Assembly (NCBI GenBank): GCA_913058135.1
Contig: CAJXPR010000030.1
Span: 1-33,058 of the forward strand
From: an uncultured Gammaproteobacteria bacterium
GTDB taxonomy: Bacteria > Pseudomonadota > Gammaproteobacteria > Pseudomonadales > Pseudohongiellaceae
Reading direction: 5' to 3'
DNA: 33,058 bases
Positions 16,943 through 24,899 of the stretch are shown here, one piece after another. The notes beneath the pieces are model-generated. The model was given only the letters and a program-made list of their open reading frames with translations, did no database searches and was not told the DNA's origin. A program made the position numbers and the translations under genes. The stretch's first letter is position 1. Every line of letters starts with the position of its first letter.

Positions 16943-17479
16943 ATGGATACACAGCCTACTCTTGCTACCGAACGCCTGTTGCTTCGTCCTTTTCAGATCA
17001 CTGACGCAGCGCGGGTACAGTTGCTGGCCGGCAACCCCAACGTCGCCACCATGACCAGCAATATTCCCCATCCCTATGCCGATGGCGAGGCGGAAAACTG
17101 GATTGCCGCCCATGCCGATGACTGGCAACGCGGCAGCGCGGCCATTTACGCGGTGTGTCTGCGCAGCAGCACTGAGCTGATCGGCGCCGTCGGACTCATG
17201 AACATTCATGACGGCGACGCCGAGCTGGGTTACTGGGTGGGTGAACCGTATTGGGGCCAGGGTTTTGCCAGCGAGGCCGTGGACGCCCTACTTGGCTTTG
17301 CGCTGACTTCTATTGAACTGTCCCGTATTCATGCCCATCACTTCGCCCGTAATCCGGCGTCGGGCAAAGTATTAAAAAACGCCGGGCTTAGGCGCATCGG
17401 CAGGCACATGCCTGGCACAGAAAATAACCCGACCACGGAAGAGGTCGTATTGTATGAGTACCTGGTAGCCGGCGATTGA
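16943..17479 (+). CDS. GNAT-family N-acetyltransferase (RimJ/RimL-like)
   Basis: 178-residue acetyl-CoA-dependent acetyltransferase from ATG 16943. The family start TERLLLRPFQITDA is followed by IGAVGLMNIHDGDAELGYWVG and the acetyl-CoA pyrophosphate loop YWGQGFASEAVDALLGFA, then the HHFARNPASGKVLKNAGLRRIG motif that defines the RimJ/RimL/ribosomal-protein type. The substrate is unknown. The start is uncertain. An upstream ATG at 16871 adds 24 unfamiliar residues and has GGAGG only one base away, too close for normal initiation. The 16943 start fits the family but has only a weak ACGGA site. A 6-base stem, GGCGAT/ATCGCC at 17471-17487, covers the stop. Confidence 0.85.
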   Translation: MDTQPTLATERLLLRPFQITDAARVQLLAGNPNVATMTSNIPHPYADGEAENWIAAHADDWQRGSAAIYAVCLRSSTELIGAVGLMNIHDGDAELGYWVGEPYWGQGFASEAVDALLGFALTSIELSRIHAHHFARNPASGKVLKNAGLRRIGRHMPGTENNPTTEEVVLYEYLVAGD

Positions 17480-17504
17480 ACATCGCCGCGACTGCCCGTA
17501 AACT
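17476..17504 (+). promoter_or_regulatory. Candidate sigma70 promoter for the lipoprotein gene
   Basis: TTGAAC (17476-17481), a 17-base spacer and TAAACT (17499-17504), each 4/6 to consensus. A small inverted repeat, CCGT/ACGG at 17496-17511, surrounds the -10. Transcription would start about 30 bases before the ATG at 17543. Confidence 0.35.
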
Positions 17505-17542
17505 TAAACGGTCAACTACAGATACATGACGGAGTATGCATC

Positions 17543-17950
17543 ATGTTACGACGCAATAATTTCCCTACCCTTGCCACAACCGCCCTCGCCTTGCCACTTG
17601 TGCTGGCGGCCTGTGCTTCCAGCGAATCCAGCCGCGAGACCGCCATCATGAATGGCATGCTCGGCGAAGAGGTCAACTCGCTGTGTTTTACGCGCGACAT
17701 TCGCAGTTGGCACGAATTCGACAGACAAAGCATTATCCTGGAAGCCCGCCGCGACGACTATTACAAGGTTGACCTGGCTGGCGTCTGCGATGCGCGCAAT
17801 GCGTTTATGCAGGTTGAGGTGGTGTCCCGTACCGGGGTTTGTCTCGGACCGGGCGACCAGATCCGTTTTGATCATGATATCGGCGGCGCCTCGTGCACGA
17901 TCAGGGACATTCACCGCTGGCATCCTGCCGAGATGACCGACCAGGATTGA
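17543..17950 (+). CDS. Small lipoprotein, DUF6491-like
   Basis: 135-residue predicted lipoprotein. A basic N-terminus (MLRRNNF) leads into a hydrophobic segment and the lipobox LAAC, giving a lipid-modified Cys at about residue 24. The mature part has the layout I associate with DUF6491: LCFTRDIRSWHEFDRQSIILEARRDDYY, then VDLAGVCDARNA, then CLGPGDQIRFD and a final C-T-I-RDIHRWHP. Conserved paired cysteines suggest disulfides in the periplasm. Function unknown. GGAG nine bases before the ATG supports this start. The MscS-type channel gene follows after 75 bases, so the two may work together at the envelope. Confidence 0.8.
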   Translation: MLRRNNFPTLATTALALPLVLAACASSESSRETAIMNGMLGEEVNSLCFTRDIRSWHEFDRQSIILEARRDDYYKVDLAGVCDARNAFMQVEVVSRTGVCLGPGDQIRFDHDIGGASCTIRDIHRWHPAEMTDQD

Positions 17951-17966
17951 AACAGGGGTACTGAAA

Positions 17967-18020
17967 AGAGTTCTGACGGGAGTTTTGACCGGAGGTTTGG
18001 GACGGAGCTTTGACACGGAG
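17967..18020 (+). repeat. Degenerate 12-13-bp tandem repeat containing serial GGAG motifs
   Basis: The whole spacer between the lipoprotein and MscS genes is built of units resembling GGAG-N-TTTGACN. GGAG occurs at 17979, 17991, 18004 and 18017, with a degenerate GAG at 17968. The last lies five bases before the ATG at 18026 and is the functional Shine-Dalgarno. The others are upstream copies of it, giving a row of potential ribosome-loading sites. Confidence 0.75.
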
Positions 18021-18025
18021 TTGTT

Positions 18026-19174
18026 ATGCCCGACGATCTGATTGCCGCACTGGCGGATAATGTTCCGCCGACCCTGTTTGACAGCCTTGAAAACGGACTA
18101 TGGCGCGTAACGCTGACCGCCTGCGTCGCAGCGCTGCTGTTTTATCTGGTCAGTGTGATCATCACCCGTCTGATGTGCCGCGTTGACACGGATACGTTTG
18201 TGCATGCGCTGGCGCGCCGAAGCGTGGGGCCCATCCGCCTGTTGTTGCCACTCGTCGCCCTGCAATTGGTGTGGCGATCAGCCCCTGACGAAATCGTCAT
18301 GATAGCAGGCCTGCGCCACATCACCTCGGTGCTGATCATTGCCTGTTTCACCTGGCTCGCACTCCGCGCAGTGGCCGCCATTGAGGATCATGTGGTCGCC
18401 CGCAATCCGGTGGACATGGCCGACAACCTGCAGGCTCGCAAAATCCAGACACAAACCAAAGTGCTGATTCGTTCGCTCGGCGTGCTGGTCCTGTTGATCG
18501 GTGTCGCCGCCATTCTCACCACCTTCCCTTCAGTGCGCCAGTTTGGTACCAGCCTGCTCGCCTCGGCCGGCTTGGCCGGCCTGGTAGTAGGGTTTGCCGC
18601 AAGACCGGTGCTGGGCAATCTGATCGCCGGCATCCAGATTGCCATTACCCAACCGATTCGTCTGGACGATGTGGTCATTATCGAGAATGAGTGGGGACGC
18701 ATCGAAGAAATCACCGGTACCTATGTCGTGGTAAGAATCTGGGACAATCGTCGCCTTATCGTGCCTTTGCAGTGGATAATTGAAAATCCGTTTCAGAACT
18801 GGACCCGACATACCTCCTCCATCCTGGGCACGGTTTTTTTCTGGGTAGACTATTCGGTGCCGGTCTCCGCGATACGCGAAGAAGTAGAGAGGTTGTGCCG
18901 GCGGGTCCCGCAACTGTGGGATGGAGAAGTATGCGTGGTACAGGTGACCGATTGCAGCGAACGGGCGATGCAGGTTCGGGCACTGGGCAGTGCTGGTGAT
19001 TCGTCGCGGGCCTGGGACCTGCGCTGTTACCTGCGGGAAAATATATTGTCATTTATCAACGTCCATTATCCCGATTCCCTGCCGCGGATTCGTGCCACGA
19101 TGAGCAACGAAGCAGAGGTCGAGATGCCCGAACCGGAGACCTCGCCGATCGCTGAACGCCAGCCTCCGGTGTGA
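18026..19174 (+). CDS. MscS-family mechanosensitive ion channel
   Basis: 382-residue inner-membrane channel of the small-conductance mechanosensitive family, expected to open on membrane tension and release solutes during osmotic downshock. About five hydrophobic segments precede the pore: near residues 28-50, 67-82, 92-115, 150-168 and the glycine/alanine-rich pore helix FGTSLLASAGLAGLVVGFAARPV. The MscS beta-domain signature follows (NLIAGIQIAITQPIRLDDVVII, WGRIEEITGTYVVVRIWDNRRLIVPLQWII), then an alpha/beta C-terminal domain. It is more like the YbdG/YnaI-sized members than the 286-residue E. coli MscS. Its location beside a trehalose/glycogen block fits osmotic adaptation. ATG 18026 is preceded by a GGAG repeat row. 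Confidence 0.93.
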   Translation: MPDDLIAALADNVPPTLFDSLENGLWRVTLTACVAALLFYLVSVIITRLMCRVDTDTFVHALARRSVGPIRLLLPLVALQLVWRSAPDEIVMIAGLRHITSVLIIACFTWLALRAVAAIEDHVVARNPVDMADNLQARKIQTQTKVLIRSLGVLVLLIGVAAILTTFPSVRQFGTSLLASAGLAGLVVGFAARPVLGNLIAGIQIAITQPIRLDDVVIIENEWGRIEEITGTYVVVRIWDNRRLIVPLQWIIENPFQNWTRHTSSILGTVFFWVDYSVPVSAIREEVERLCRRVPQLWDGEVCVVQVTDCSERAMQVRALGSAGDSSRAWDLRCYLRENILSFINVHYPDSLPRIRATMSNEAEVEMPEPETSPIAERQPPV

Positions 19175-19191
19175 CGACAGAAGCGCGTACA

Positions 19192-19214
19192 TATTGCGCG
19201 AACGACGCGCAATA
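19192..19214. promoter_or_regulatory. 9-bp-arm palindrome between the mscS-type gene and glgA
   Basis: TATTGCGCG and CGCGCAATA are perfect arms around AACGA. It starts 17 bases after the channel stop and ends two bases before the GGAACTT promoter element. With no T-run after it, it is a weak candidate for an intrinsic terminator and could equally be an operator for the glg/tre operon. Confidence 0.5.
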
Positions 19215-19216
19215 GA

Positions 19217-19244
19217 GGAACTTCCGCGTGCTGAAAGTGTCTTT
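19217..19244 (+). promoter_or_regulatory. SigmaE/AlgU-type promoter candidate for the glgA operon
   Basis: GGAACTT (19217-19223), a 16-base spacer, then TCTTT (19240-19244). The -35 is a perfect match to the RpoE/AlgU consensus and the spacing is right. The -10 matches the usual TCTGA at only 3/5. It lies 99 bases before glgA in the 168-base gap 19175-19342. The rest of the leader is AT-rich and ends in AAGGAG (19328-19333), the glgA ribosome site. Confidence 0.5.
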
Positions 19245-19342
19245 ATTAGTGATGCCTTCAAGCAAAAATTTAAAATACAGGAGAATGCATTAACGCAGGT
19301 TAAGAGTATTGGGAGTAGTACTACATAAAGGAGTAGTTTTTA

Positions 19343-20875
19343 ATGGCAAAGGTTGCTGAGTCCCCCCAAATAGTGAGTCCCAGGAAGGTATCACGCCGAC
19401 CTGCAGTCCGCATACAAAGCTTTGACAGTGGTAACAAGAAGATCCTGTTCGTCACCTCCGAATTTGCCGATCTGCTGAAAGTCGGTGGCCTCGGTGATGT
19501 TTCTGCTGCGCTTCCCCGCGCCCTGTTCGGCCATCACGATGTACGCATACTGATGCCGGGCTATCGGCAGATTATCGACAGCCGGCCGGACATAAAAATC
19601 GTTGGCAGTATTCACCGTCATGCCTCTTTGCCGCCCGCCCGCCTGGGCCGGCTGGACCTGGAGGACGGCATCATTATTTATCTGGTGATCTGCCCCGAGC
19701 TGTATGATCGTGAGGGCCTGGCCTACGGCGACGAGCATGGTTGTGACTGGGACGACAACCATCTGCGTTTTGCCCTGCTGGGACACGCCGCCGCAGAGAT
19801 CGCCGCCCGACGTGCGTCAATCAACTGGCAGCCGCAACTGGTCCATGCCAACGACTGGCCGGCGGGCCTGGCACCGGCCTATATGCGCTGGCGTGGTCTG
19901 CCCACCCCGAGTGTGTTCACCATCCACAACCTTGTTCATCAGGGCAACTTTGATGCGTCCGTGGCGGGGCAGTTGGGGATTCCGCCCGGCGCCATGCAGC
20001 CGGACCAGATTGACCACTACGGCAAACTCTCCTTTCTGAAGGCGGCACTGGTTTATGCCAGTCACATCACTACGGTGAGCGAGACCTACGCCAGGGAAAT
20101 TACCCAGCCCGACTCTGGTTGTGGATTGCACACACTGCTGGCGGAAAGAGCCAGTCACGGCAGGCTCAGCGGCATCCGCAACGGCATCGACGACAGCTGG
20201 CATCCGTATGCCGATCCTCACCTGCTGCAGGGCTTTACGGATTTCGCCAGCCAGGGCAAAGCCCTGCATGCGCAGGACGTTATCAAAACGTTCGCGCTGG
20301 ATCCCCGGCCGGGGCCGATATTCGCAGTGGTCTCGCGCCTGGTTCATCAGAAGGGCCTGGACCTCACCATTGAGGTTGCTGAAGAAATCGTCGCTGCTGG
20401 CGGCAAACTGGTCATCATGGGGCGCGGTGAGGCTACGGTTGAAGCGGCTGTGGTGTCCCTTCGTGACAAGTATCCGGATCGCATCGGTGTCGACATCGGC
20501 TTCAACGAAGGCGGCGCGCGGCGCATTTTTGCAGGCAGTGATTTCCTGCTGATGCCGTCACGGTTCGAGCCCTGCGGCCTCAGCCAATTGTACGCGCAAC
20601 GCCTGGGTTCACTGCCTGTTGCCCACCGCACGGGCGGTCTGGCCGACACCATTGAGGACGGTGTAAACGGTTTTCTGTTTGATGACGTTTCCATCGGCGC
20701 CTATGCGGCAGCCATCCGCCGTGCCGTCAACGTGTATCAGCACCCTGACTTGCTGAATGCCATGCGGCACCGGGCCATCGCTTCGCCGCGTTACTGGCGC
20801 GACTCCGTTGAGCCCTACGACCGACTTTATCGGGAGCTGGCCATTGATCGGGAATCCATTGTGGCCAACGCCTGA
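19343..20875 (+). CDS. glgA: Glycogen synthase (GT5)
   Basis: Elongates alpha-1,4-glucan from a nucleotide-glucose donor, normally ADP-glucose. 510 residues, with an N-terminal extension of about 30 residues (rich in Ser/Pro/Lys/Arg) before the first strand KILFVTSEFADLLKVGGLGDV, which holds the donor-binding K-x-G-G motif. Other GT5 residues are present: HANDWPAG, FTIHNLVHQG, the second Rossmann domain with SRLVHQKGLDL (the Arg/Lys phosphate binders), IMGRGE and SRFEPCGLSQLYAQRLG with the catalytic Glu. It is the first gene of a run of plus-strand alpha-glucan genes and is 14 bases from treZ. No glgC is visible, so the donor must come from elsewhere, or glucan may be supplied partly by GlgE chemistry. 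Confidence 0.95.
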   Translation: MAKVAESPQIVSPRKVSRRPAVRIQSFDSGNKKILFVTSEFADLLKVGGLGDVSAALPRALFGHHDVRILMPGYRQIIDSRPDIKIVGSIHRHASLPPARLGRLDLEDGIIIYLVICPELYDREGLAYGDEHGCDWDDNHLRFALLGHAAAEIAARRASINWQPQLVHANDWPAGLAPAYMRWRGLPTPSVFTIHNLVHQGNFDASVAGQLGIPPGAMQPDQIDHYGKLSFLKAALVYASHITTVSETYAREITQPDSGCGLHTLLAERASHGRLSGIRNGIDDSWHPYADPHLLQGFTDFASQGKALHAQDVIKTFALDPRPGPIFAVVSRLVHQKGLDLTIEVAEEIVAAGGKLVIMGRGEATVEAAVVSLRDKYPDRIGVDIGFNEGGARRIFAGSDFLLMPSRFEPCGLSQLYAQRLGSLPVAHRTGGLADTIEDGVNGFLFDDVSIGAYAAAIRRAVNVYQHPDLLNAMRHRAIASPRYWRDSVEPYDRLYRELAIDRESIVANA

Positions 20876-20889
20876 GTCAGGAGCGAGTC

Positions 20890-22653
20890 ATGAGTTACCG
20901 ACACACGCACGGTGCCCGGCTCGTTGCCCATGATGTTACTTTGTTTTCATTATGGGCGCCGGACGCCAGACAGGTGGATGTTGAACTGGAAGACGGCAGC
21001 ACCCATGGACTGAAAGCCGCCAACGAGGGCTGGTATCACGCGCAGGTGCGCTGTGGTGCCGGCACCGGCTACCGCTTTTTTGTCGATCAAAAATGGCGGG
21101 TGCCCGATCCGGCATCGCGCAGTCAGCGTGAGGACCTGCACGGCCTGAGCCAGGTCGTTGATCACGACACATACACCTGGCAGACATCCTCATGGACGGG
21201 ACGACCCTGGCACGAGAGCATCATCTGTGAAATCCATGTCGGCCTGCTGGGCGGTTTCCGGGGCGTGACGTCATACCTGCCGTATTTCCGCGAGCTGGGC
21301 ATAACCGCACTGCAGTTGATGCCTGTGGCGCAGTTCCCCGGCGCCCGCAACTGGGGTTACGACGGCGCGCTGCTGTATGCGCCGCACTCTGCATATGGCA
21401 CGCCGGAGGATCTCAAGGCGCTGATCGACGCTGCGCACGCGCACGAGATCATGATTTTTCTGGATATGGTCTATAACCATTTTGGCCCCGAAGGCAATTA
21501 CCTTGGCCACTACGCCAGCGAATATTTCTGCCCGGACCGGCCCACGCCATGGGGTGCGGCCATCAACTTCCAGCGCCCGCAGGTGCGTGATTTTTTTGTC
21601 GAGAACGCACTGATGTGGCTGCAGGATTACCGGGTGGATGGCCTGCGCTTTGATGCGGTGCATGCCATCACTGATACCGATTTCCTGGTAGACCTGGCGC
21701 TACAGGTTCGGGAGTCGGTAGACCCCCAACGCCACACTCACCTGATTGTGGAGAACGAGCGCAACGCTGCTGGTTTGCTGGAATGTGGTTTTGATGCGCA
21801 ATGGAATGATGATGGACATCATATTCTGCATACCATTCTGACCGGCGAACGTGACGGCTACTACGCCGACTTCAGTGACGACAAGACCGGCAAACTGGCC
21901 AAGTTCCTCAGCGAAGGTTTTATCTACCAGGGCAATACCCTGGGAGACGGCACACCGCGGGGCGAGCCCAGCGCGCATCTGTCGGCGACGTCGTTTGTAA
22001 TGTTCCTGCAAAACCACGACCAGATTGGCAACCGGGCCTTCGGCGAACGTCTGCTGACGCTGGCGCCGGAAGATAAACTGACCGCGGCTGTGGCGCTGTT
22101 GCTGCTCTCGCCGATGGTACCCATGATATTCATGGGTGAAGAATGTGGCAGCCGACATCCTTTCCTGTATTTCACCGACCATCACGAGGACCTGGCAAAG
22201 GCCGTTCGCGAAGGACGCGCGCGTGAATTCGGAAAATTTCAGCAGTTTGCCGGCCGCGAACGGGAGCTGCCGGACCCCAATGCAGAAGAGACATTCAATT
22301 CCTCCCGGCCCTATCGTTTGCCGCCGTTTGATGGCGACGTCTGCGCACAGGGTGATCCGTCCTGGTACCGACTCTATCGTGAACTGCTGATGCTACGCCG
22401 CACCCACATCATGCCGTGGCTGACCAACGCCCGTTCCGGCGGCGCCACCCGCCTGGGAGAGCATGCGGTAGCAGCCAGCTGGCTCCTCGACGGGGATCGT
22501 GTATTGCGTGTCCACGTGAATCTTGGCGACACCCGCGTGCCCTTCACTGCTCCCGAACCGCAGGAGGAAACCCTGTTCAGTTTTGGGCTGGATCCCCTCA
22601 CCCGCCACATGACTCCCGGCAGCATTATTGTGCGCCTGCAGGAGGCTGAATGA
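20890..22653 (+). CDS. treZ: Maltooligosyltrehalose trehalohydrolase
   Basis: Releases trehalose from maltooligosyl-trehalose, the second step of the TreY/TreZ route. 587 residues, typical for GH13 MTHase. An N-terminal CBM48-like beta domain (VTLFSLWAPDARQVDVELEDG) precedes the barrel. Catalytic motifs: FLDMVYNHFGPEGNY, VDGLRFDAVHAI (Asp nucleophile), LIVENERNA (Glu acid/base) and FLQNHDQIGNRAFG (transition-state Asp). The EIHVGLLGGFRGV entry and DTD/DFLVDLA layout match TreZ rather than GlgB. AGGAG lies before ATG 20890. The stop overlaps the malQ ATG (ATGA, 22650-22653). Confidence 0.94.
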   Translation: MSYRHTHGARLVAHDVTLFSLWAPDARQVDVELEDGSTHGLKAANEGWYHAQVRCGAGTGYRFFVDQKWRVPDPASRSQREDLHGLSQVVDHDTYTWQTSSWTGRPWHESIICEIHVGLLGGFRGVTSYLPYFRELGITALQLMPVAQFPGARNWGYDGALLYAPHSAYGTPEDLKALIDAAHAHEIMIFLDMVYNHFGPEGNYLGHYASEYFCPDRPTPWGAAINFQRPQVRDFFVENALMWLQDYRVDGLRFDAVHAITDTDFLVDLALQVRESVDPQRHTHLIVENERNAAGLLECGFDAQWNDDGHHILHTILTGERDGYYADFSDDKTGKLAKFLSEGFIYQGNTLGDGTPRGEPSAHLSATSFVMFLQNHDQIGNRAFGERLLTLAPEDKLTAAVALLLLSPMVPMIFMGEECGSRHPFLYFTDHHEDLAKAVREGRAREFGKFQQFAGRERELPDPNAEETFNSSRPYRLPPFDGDVCAQGDPSWYRLYRELLMLRRTHIMPWLTNARSGGATRLGEHAVAASWLLDGDRVLRVHVNLGDTRVPFTAPEPQEETLFSFGLDPLTRHMTPGSIIVRLQEAE

Positions 22654-24899
22654 GTGACGCAGCACTTGCACGGTTGGCCGCGGCAGCCGGCATCAACACT
22701 GACTGGCTAGATGCCCATGGACAGCCCCAACAGGTCAGTCCACAGACCCAGCGCCTGCTACTGAGCCGGCTGGGCCTGCCGGCTGACAGTCCGGCACAGA
22801 TACGCGACAGTCAGCAGGCGCTGGACGCAAGCAGCAGCTGCAACACATTGCCACCGCTGATCACCCATGATGAGTCGGTCCCGCTGCCGCTCTCGCGGCA
22901 CGGAAACGTTCAGCACTATACGGGTTGCCATTTCCGGATCGTCCTTAACGATGACAGCATTCTCACCGGCACCGTGGATGCCCGGGGCGAGTTGCCCCCG
23001 CTACCGCCCGGTTATCATCACCTGCAGATCCGCGATGATGAACATGTCCTGGCCGTCGCGCCCCAGTCATGCCCCCCTCTCCGCTCGCTCGGCCGCCCTC
23101 AGCTAGGGAGCCCTCAGCGCGATATGAGCCCTCAGCGTGTAGAGAGCCCTCAGCGTGTTGAGAGCCCTCAGCGTGTAGCGAGCCCTCAGCCAATTAACAA
23201 TCATCATCCGCGCCTGTGGGGCATCGCCGTCCAACTGCACTCCCTGCGCAGCCCCCACACCTGCGGCGTCGGCGATACCGGCGCTCTGGAGGCGCTGATT
23301 GGCGCGGCTGCGGCAAAAGGCGCCGATGCCATCGCCATCAGCCCGGTGCACGCCATGTCCCCGGGCGATTTCGATCACTACAGCCCCTATTCACCCACCA
23401 GCCGCCTGTTCCTGAACGTGATCCACGCCGCGCCGGACCGGATACTGGGTAGCGAGGCCGTGAACCGTGCCATGGATCAATGCCAGCTGCGTGATGAATT
23501 GCAGCGTCTTGAAAGCCTGTCAACAATAGACTGGATGGCGGTCTTTCATGCCCGCAACCGGCTGCTGCGTCAGCTGCACGATAACTTTGTTGCCGCCCAC
23601 GGGCCCTTTGCCGACGATTTCCGCGCCTTTGTCGCTGCCGGCGGCAGCATCCTGCAGGACCACTGCCGTTTCGAAGCCGTTCATGGCTATATGCGCCGCA
23701 CCGGTCACAGCGGCGACTGGCGCAGTTGGCCCGCGGGCCTGCGTCATCCGGGATACTCGTCGGTACAGATGTTTGCTGCAGAGCACGCCCACGAGGTCAG
23801 TTTCCACGCCTTTGTGCAGTGGCTGACTGCCAGAAGCTTCGAACGCGCCGAGCATGCGGCCACCTATGCGGGTATGCGTATGGGCCTGATCAGTGATCTG
23901 GCGGTTGGTGTTGCCAGCGGTGGCAGTGAAACCTGGTCACGCCCGGAAGAATTCCTGGCCGGTCTCTGCGTGGGCGCCCCGCCCGATATCGTCAACACCC
24001 AGGGCCAGAACTGGCATCTGTCGGCTTTCTCGCCCACCGGCCTGCGCCGGCACGGCTTTCGCAGCTACCTGGAGATGTTGCGCGCAAGTCTGGCGTTCAG
24101 CGGTGGCGTACGGGTTGACCATGTCATGGGCCTGCAACGGCAGTGGCTGGTACCCGATGGCTGTGCGTCCACCGAGGGCGCTTATCTGAACTATCCCATG
24201 GAGGATCTGTTGCGTTTGCTGACCCTGGAGGCATGGCGTCATCAGGCGCTGGTCATTGGTGAAGATCTGGGTACCGTCCCTGAGGGCTTTCGCGAAGAAC
24301 TGGCCAGCCGCAATATCCTGGGCATGCGGGTGTTGCAGTTTGAACACGAGAACCAGACCTTTATACCTGCCGAGCGCTGGCCGCGCGCCGTCATGGCAAC
24401 CACCACCACACACGACCTGCCCACGACCAAGGGCTGGTTTCTGGGACGCGACATCGACTGGCGGGTCAAGGCCGGTCATTGCACGCCGGACGATGCCGTG
24501 GCGGCTCACCAACAGCGCCGGCGGGAAAATCTGGCGCTGATATCGGCGGTACACCATAACGGAAACGGCAAAGGCAATAATTCAGTCGACTCCACGCTGG
24601 ACGCCTGCCTGCGTTTTGTCGCCAGCACCCCATCCTGCCTCGCACTGCTGCCGCTGGAAGATCTGATGGGCAGTGTTGAACAGCCCAACCTGCCCGGCCC
24701 CGGCAACATACATCCCAATTGGCGCCGACGCTGGGACGCGGATGCCGCCTCCATGCTGTCGCGACCTGAGGTCAGCGCCCGGCTGGCCATGATCGACGCC
24801 TTACGACGTGACCCGAACGCCAGGCTGATGTCTGTCGCGGCCGCACAAAATCAGGAGAACGGCCAGGCGCAGGCTCAGGCGCGGGGGGCTGCATCATGA
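22650..24899 (+). CDS. malQ: 4-alpha-Glucanotransferase (amylomaltase, GH77) with repeat-bearing linker
   Basis: Transfers alpha-1,4-glucan segments between oligosaccharides, balancing chain lengths for TreY and GlgA. 749 residues, longer than E. coli MalQ (694). It has the E. coli-type N-terminal beta domain (about residues 1-145) and a GH77 barrel starting at LWGIAVQLHSLRSPHTCGVGD. Motifs: GGVRVDHVMGLQRQWLVP (Asp nucleophile), VIGEDLGTVPEGFREEL (Glu acid/base) and ATTTTHDLPTTKGWFLGRD. Between the domains, residues 149-180 are a low-complexity SPQRVE-type repeat encoded by an 18-bp repeat family. It sits in a linker, so activity is probably kept. Overlaps treZ and treY by ATGA on both sides. 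Confidence 0.94.
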   Translation: MSDAALARLAAAAGINTDWLDAHGQPQQVSPQTQRLLLSRLGLPADSPAQIRDSQQALDASSSCNTLPPLITHDESVPLPLSRHGNVQHYTGCHFRIVLNDDSILTGTVDARGELPPLPPGYHHLQIRDDEHVLAVAPQSCPPLRSLGRPQLGSPQRDMSPQRVESPQRVESPQRVASPQPINNHHPRLWGIAVQLHSLRSPHTCGVGDTGALEALIGAAAAKGADAIAISPVHAMSPGDFDHYSPYSPTSRLFLNVIHAAPDRILGSEAVNRAMDQCQLRDELQRLESLSTIDWMAVFHARNRLLRQLHDNFVAAHGPFADDFRAFVAAGGSILQDHCRFEAVHGYMRRTGHSGDWRSWPAGLRHPGYSSVQMFAAEHAHEVSFHAFVQWLTARSFERAEHAATYAGMRMGLISDLAVGVASGGSETWSRPEEFLAGLCVGAPPDIVNTQGQNWHLSAFSPTGLRRHGFRSYLEMLRASLAFSGGVRVDHVMGLQRQWLVPDGCASTEGAYLNYPMEDLLRLLTLEAWRHQALVIGEDLGTVPEGFREELASRNILGMRVLQFEHENQTFIPAERWPRAVMATTTTHDLPTTKGWFLGRDIDWRVKAGHCTPDDAVAAHQQRRRENLALISAVHHNGNGKGNNSVDSTLDACLRFVASTPSCLALLPLEDLMGSVEQPNLPGPGNIHPNWRRRWDADAASMLSRPEVSARLAMIDALRRDPNARLMSVAAAQNQENGQAQAQARGAAS
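23096..23190 (+). repeat. 18-bp-period tandem repeat inside malQ (core CCCTCAGC)
   Basis: Six exact copies of CCCTCAGC start at 23096, 23111, 23129, 23147, 23165 and 23183, spaced 15, 18, 18, 18 and 18 bases. Spacers are GTGTAGAGAG, GTGTTGAGAG, GTGTAGCGAG and looser variants. Every spacing is a multiple of three, so the frame is kept (SPQRVE units). The reverse complement of the core, GCTGAGGG, differs by one base from the liuD core GCTGGGGG, which has the same period. Confidence 0.92.

Noticed and set aside
19321-19333. RpoS-like -10 (CTACATAAA) just before glgA
   Set aside because: Transcription would begin inside the ribosome-binding site, and the match to CTATACT is weak.
23096-23190. 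Possible CRISPR array
   Set aside because: The core is only 8 bases, spacers are 10 bases and similar to one another, the tract is in frame within malQ and no cas gene is present.
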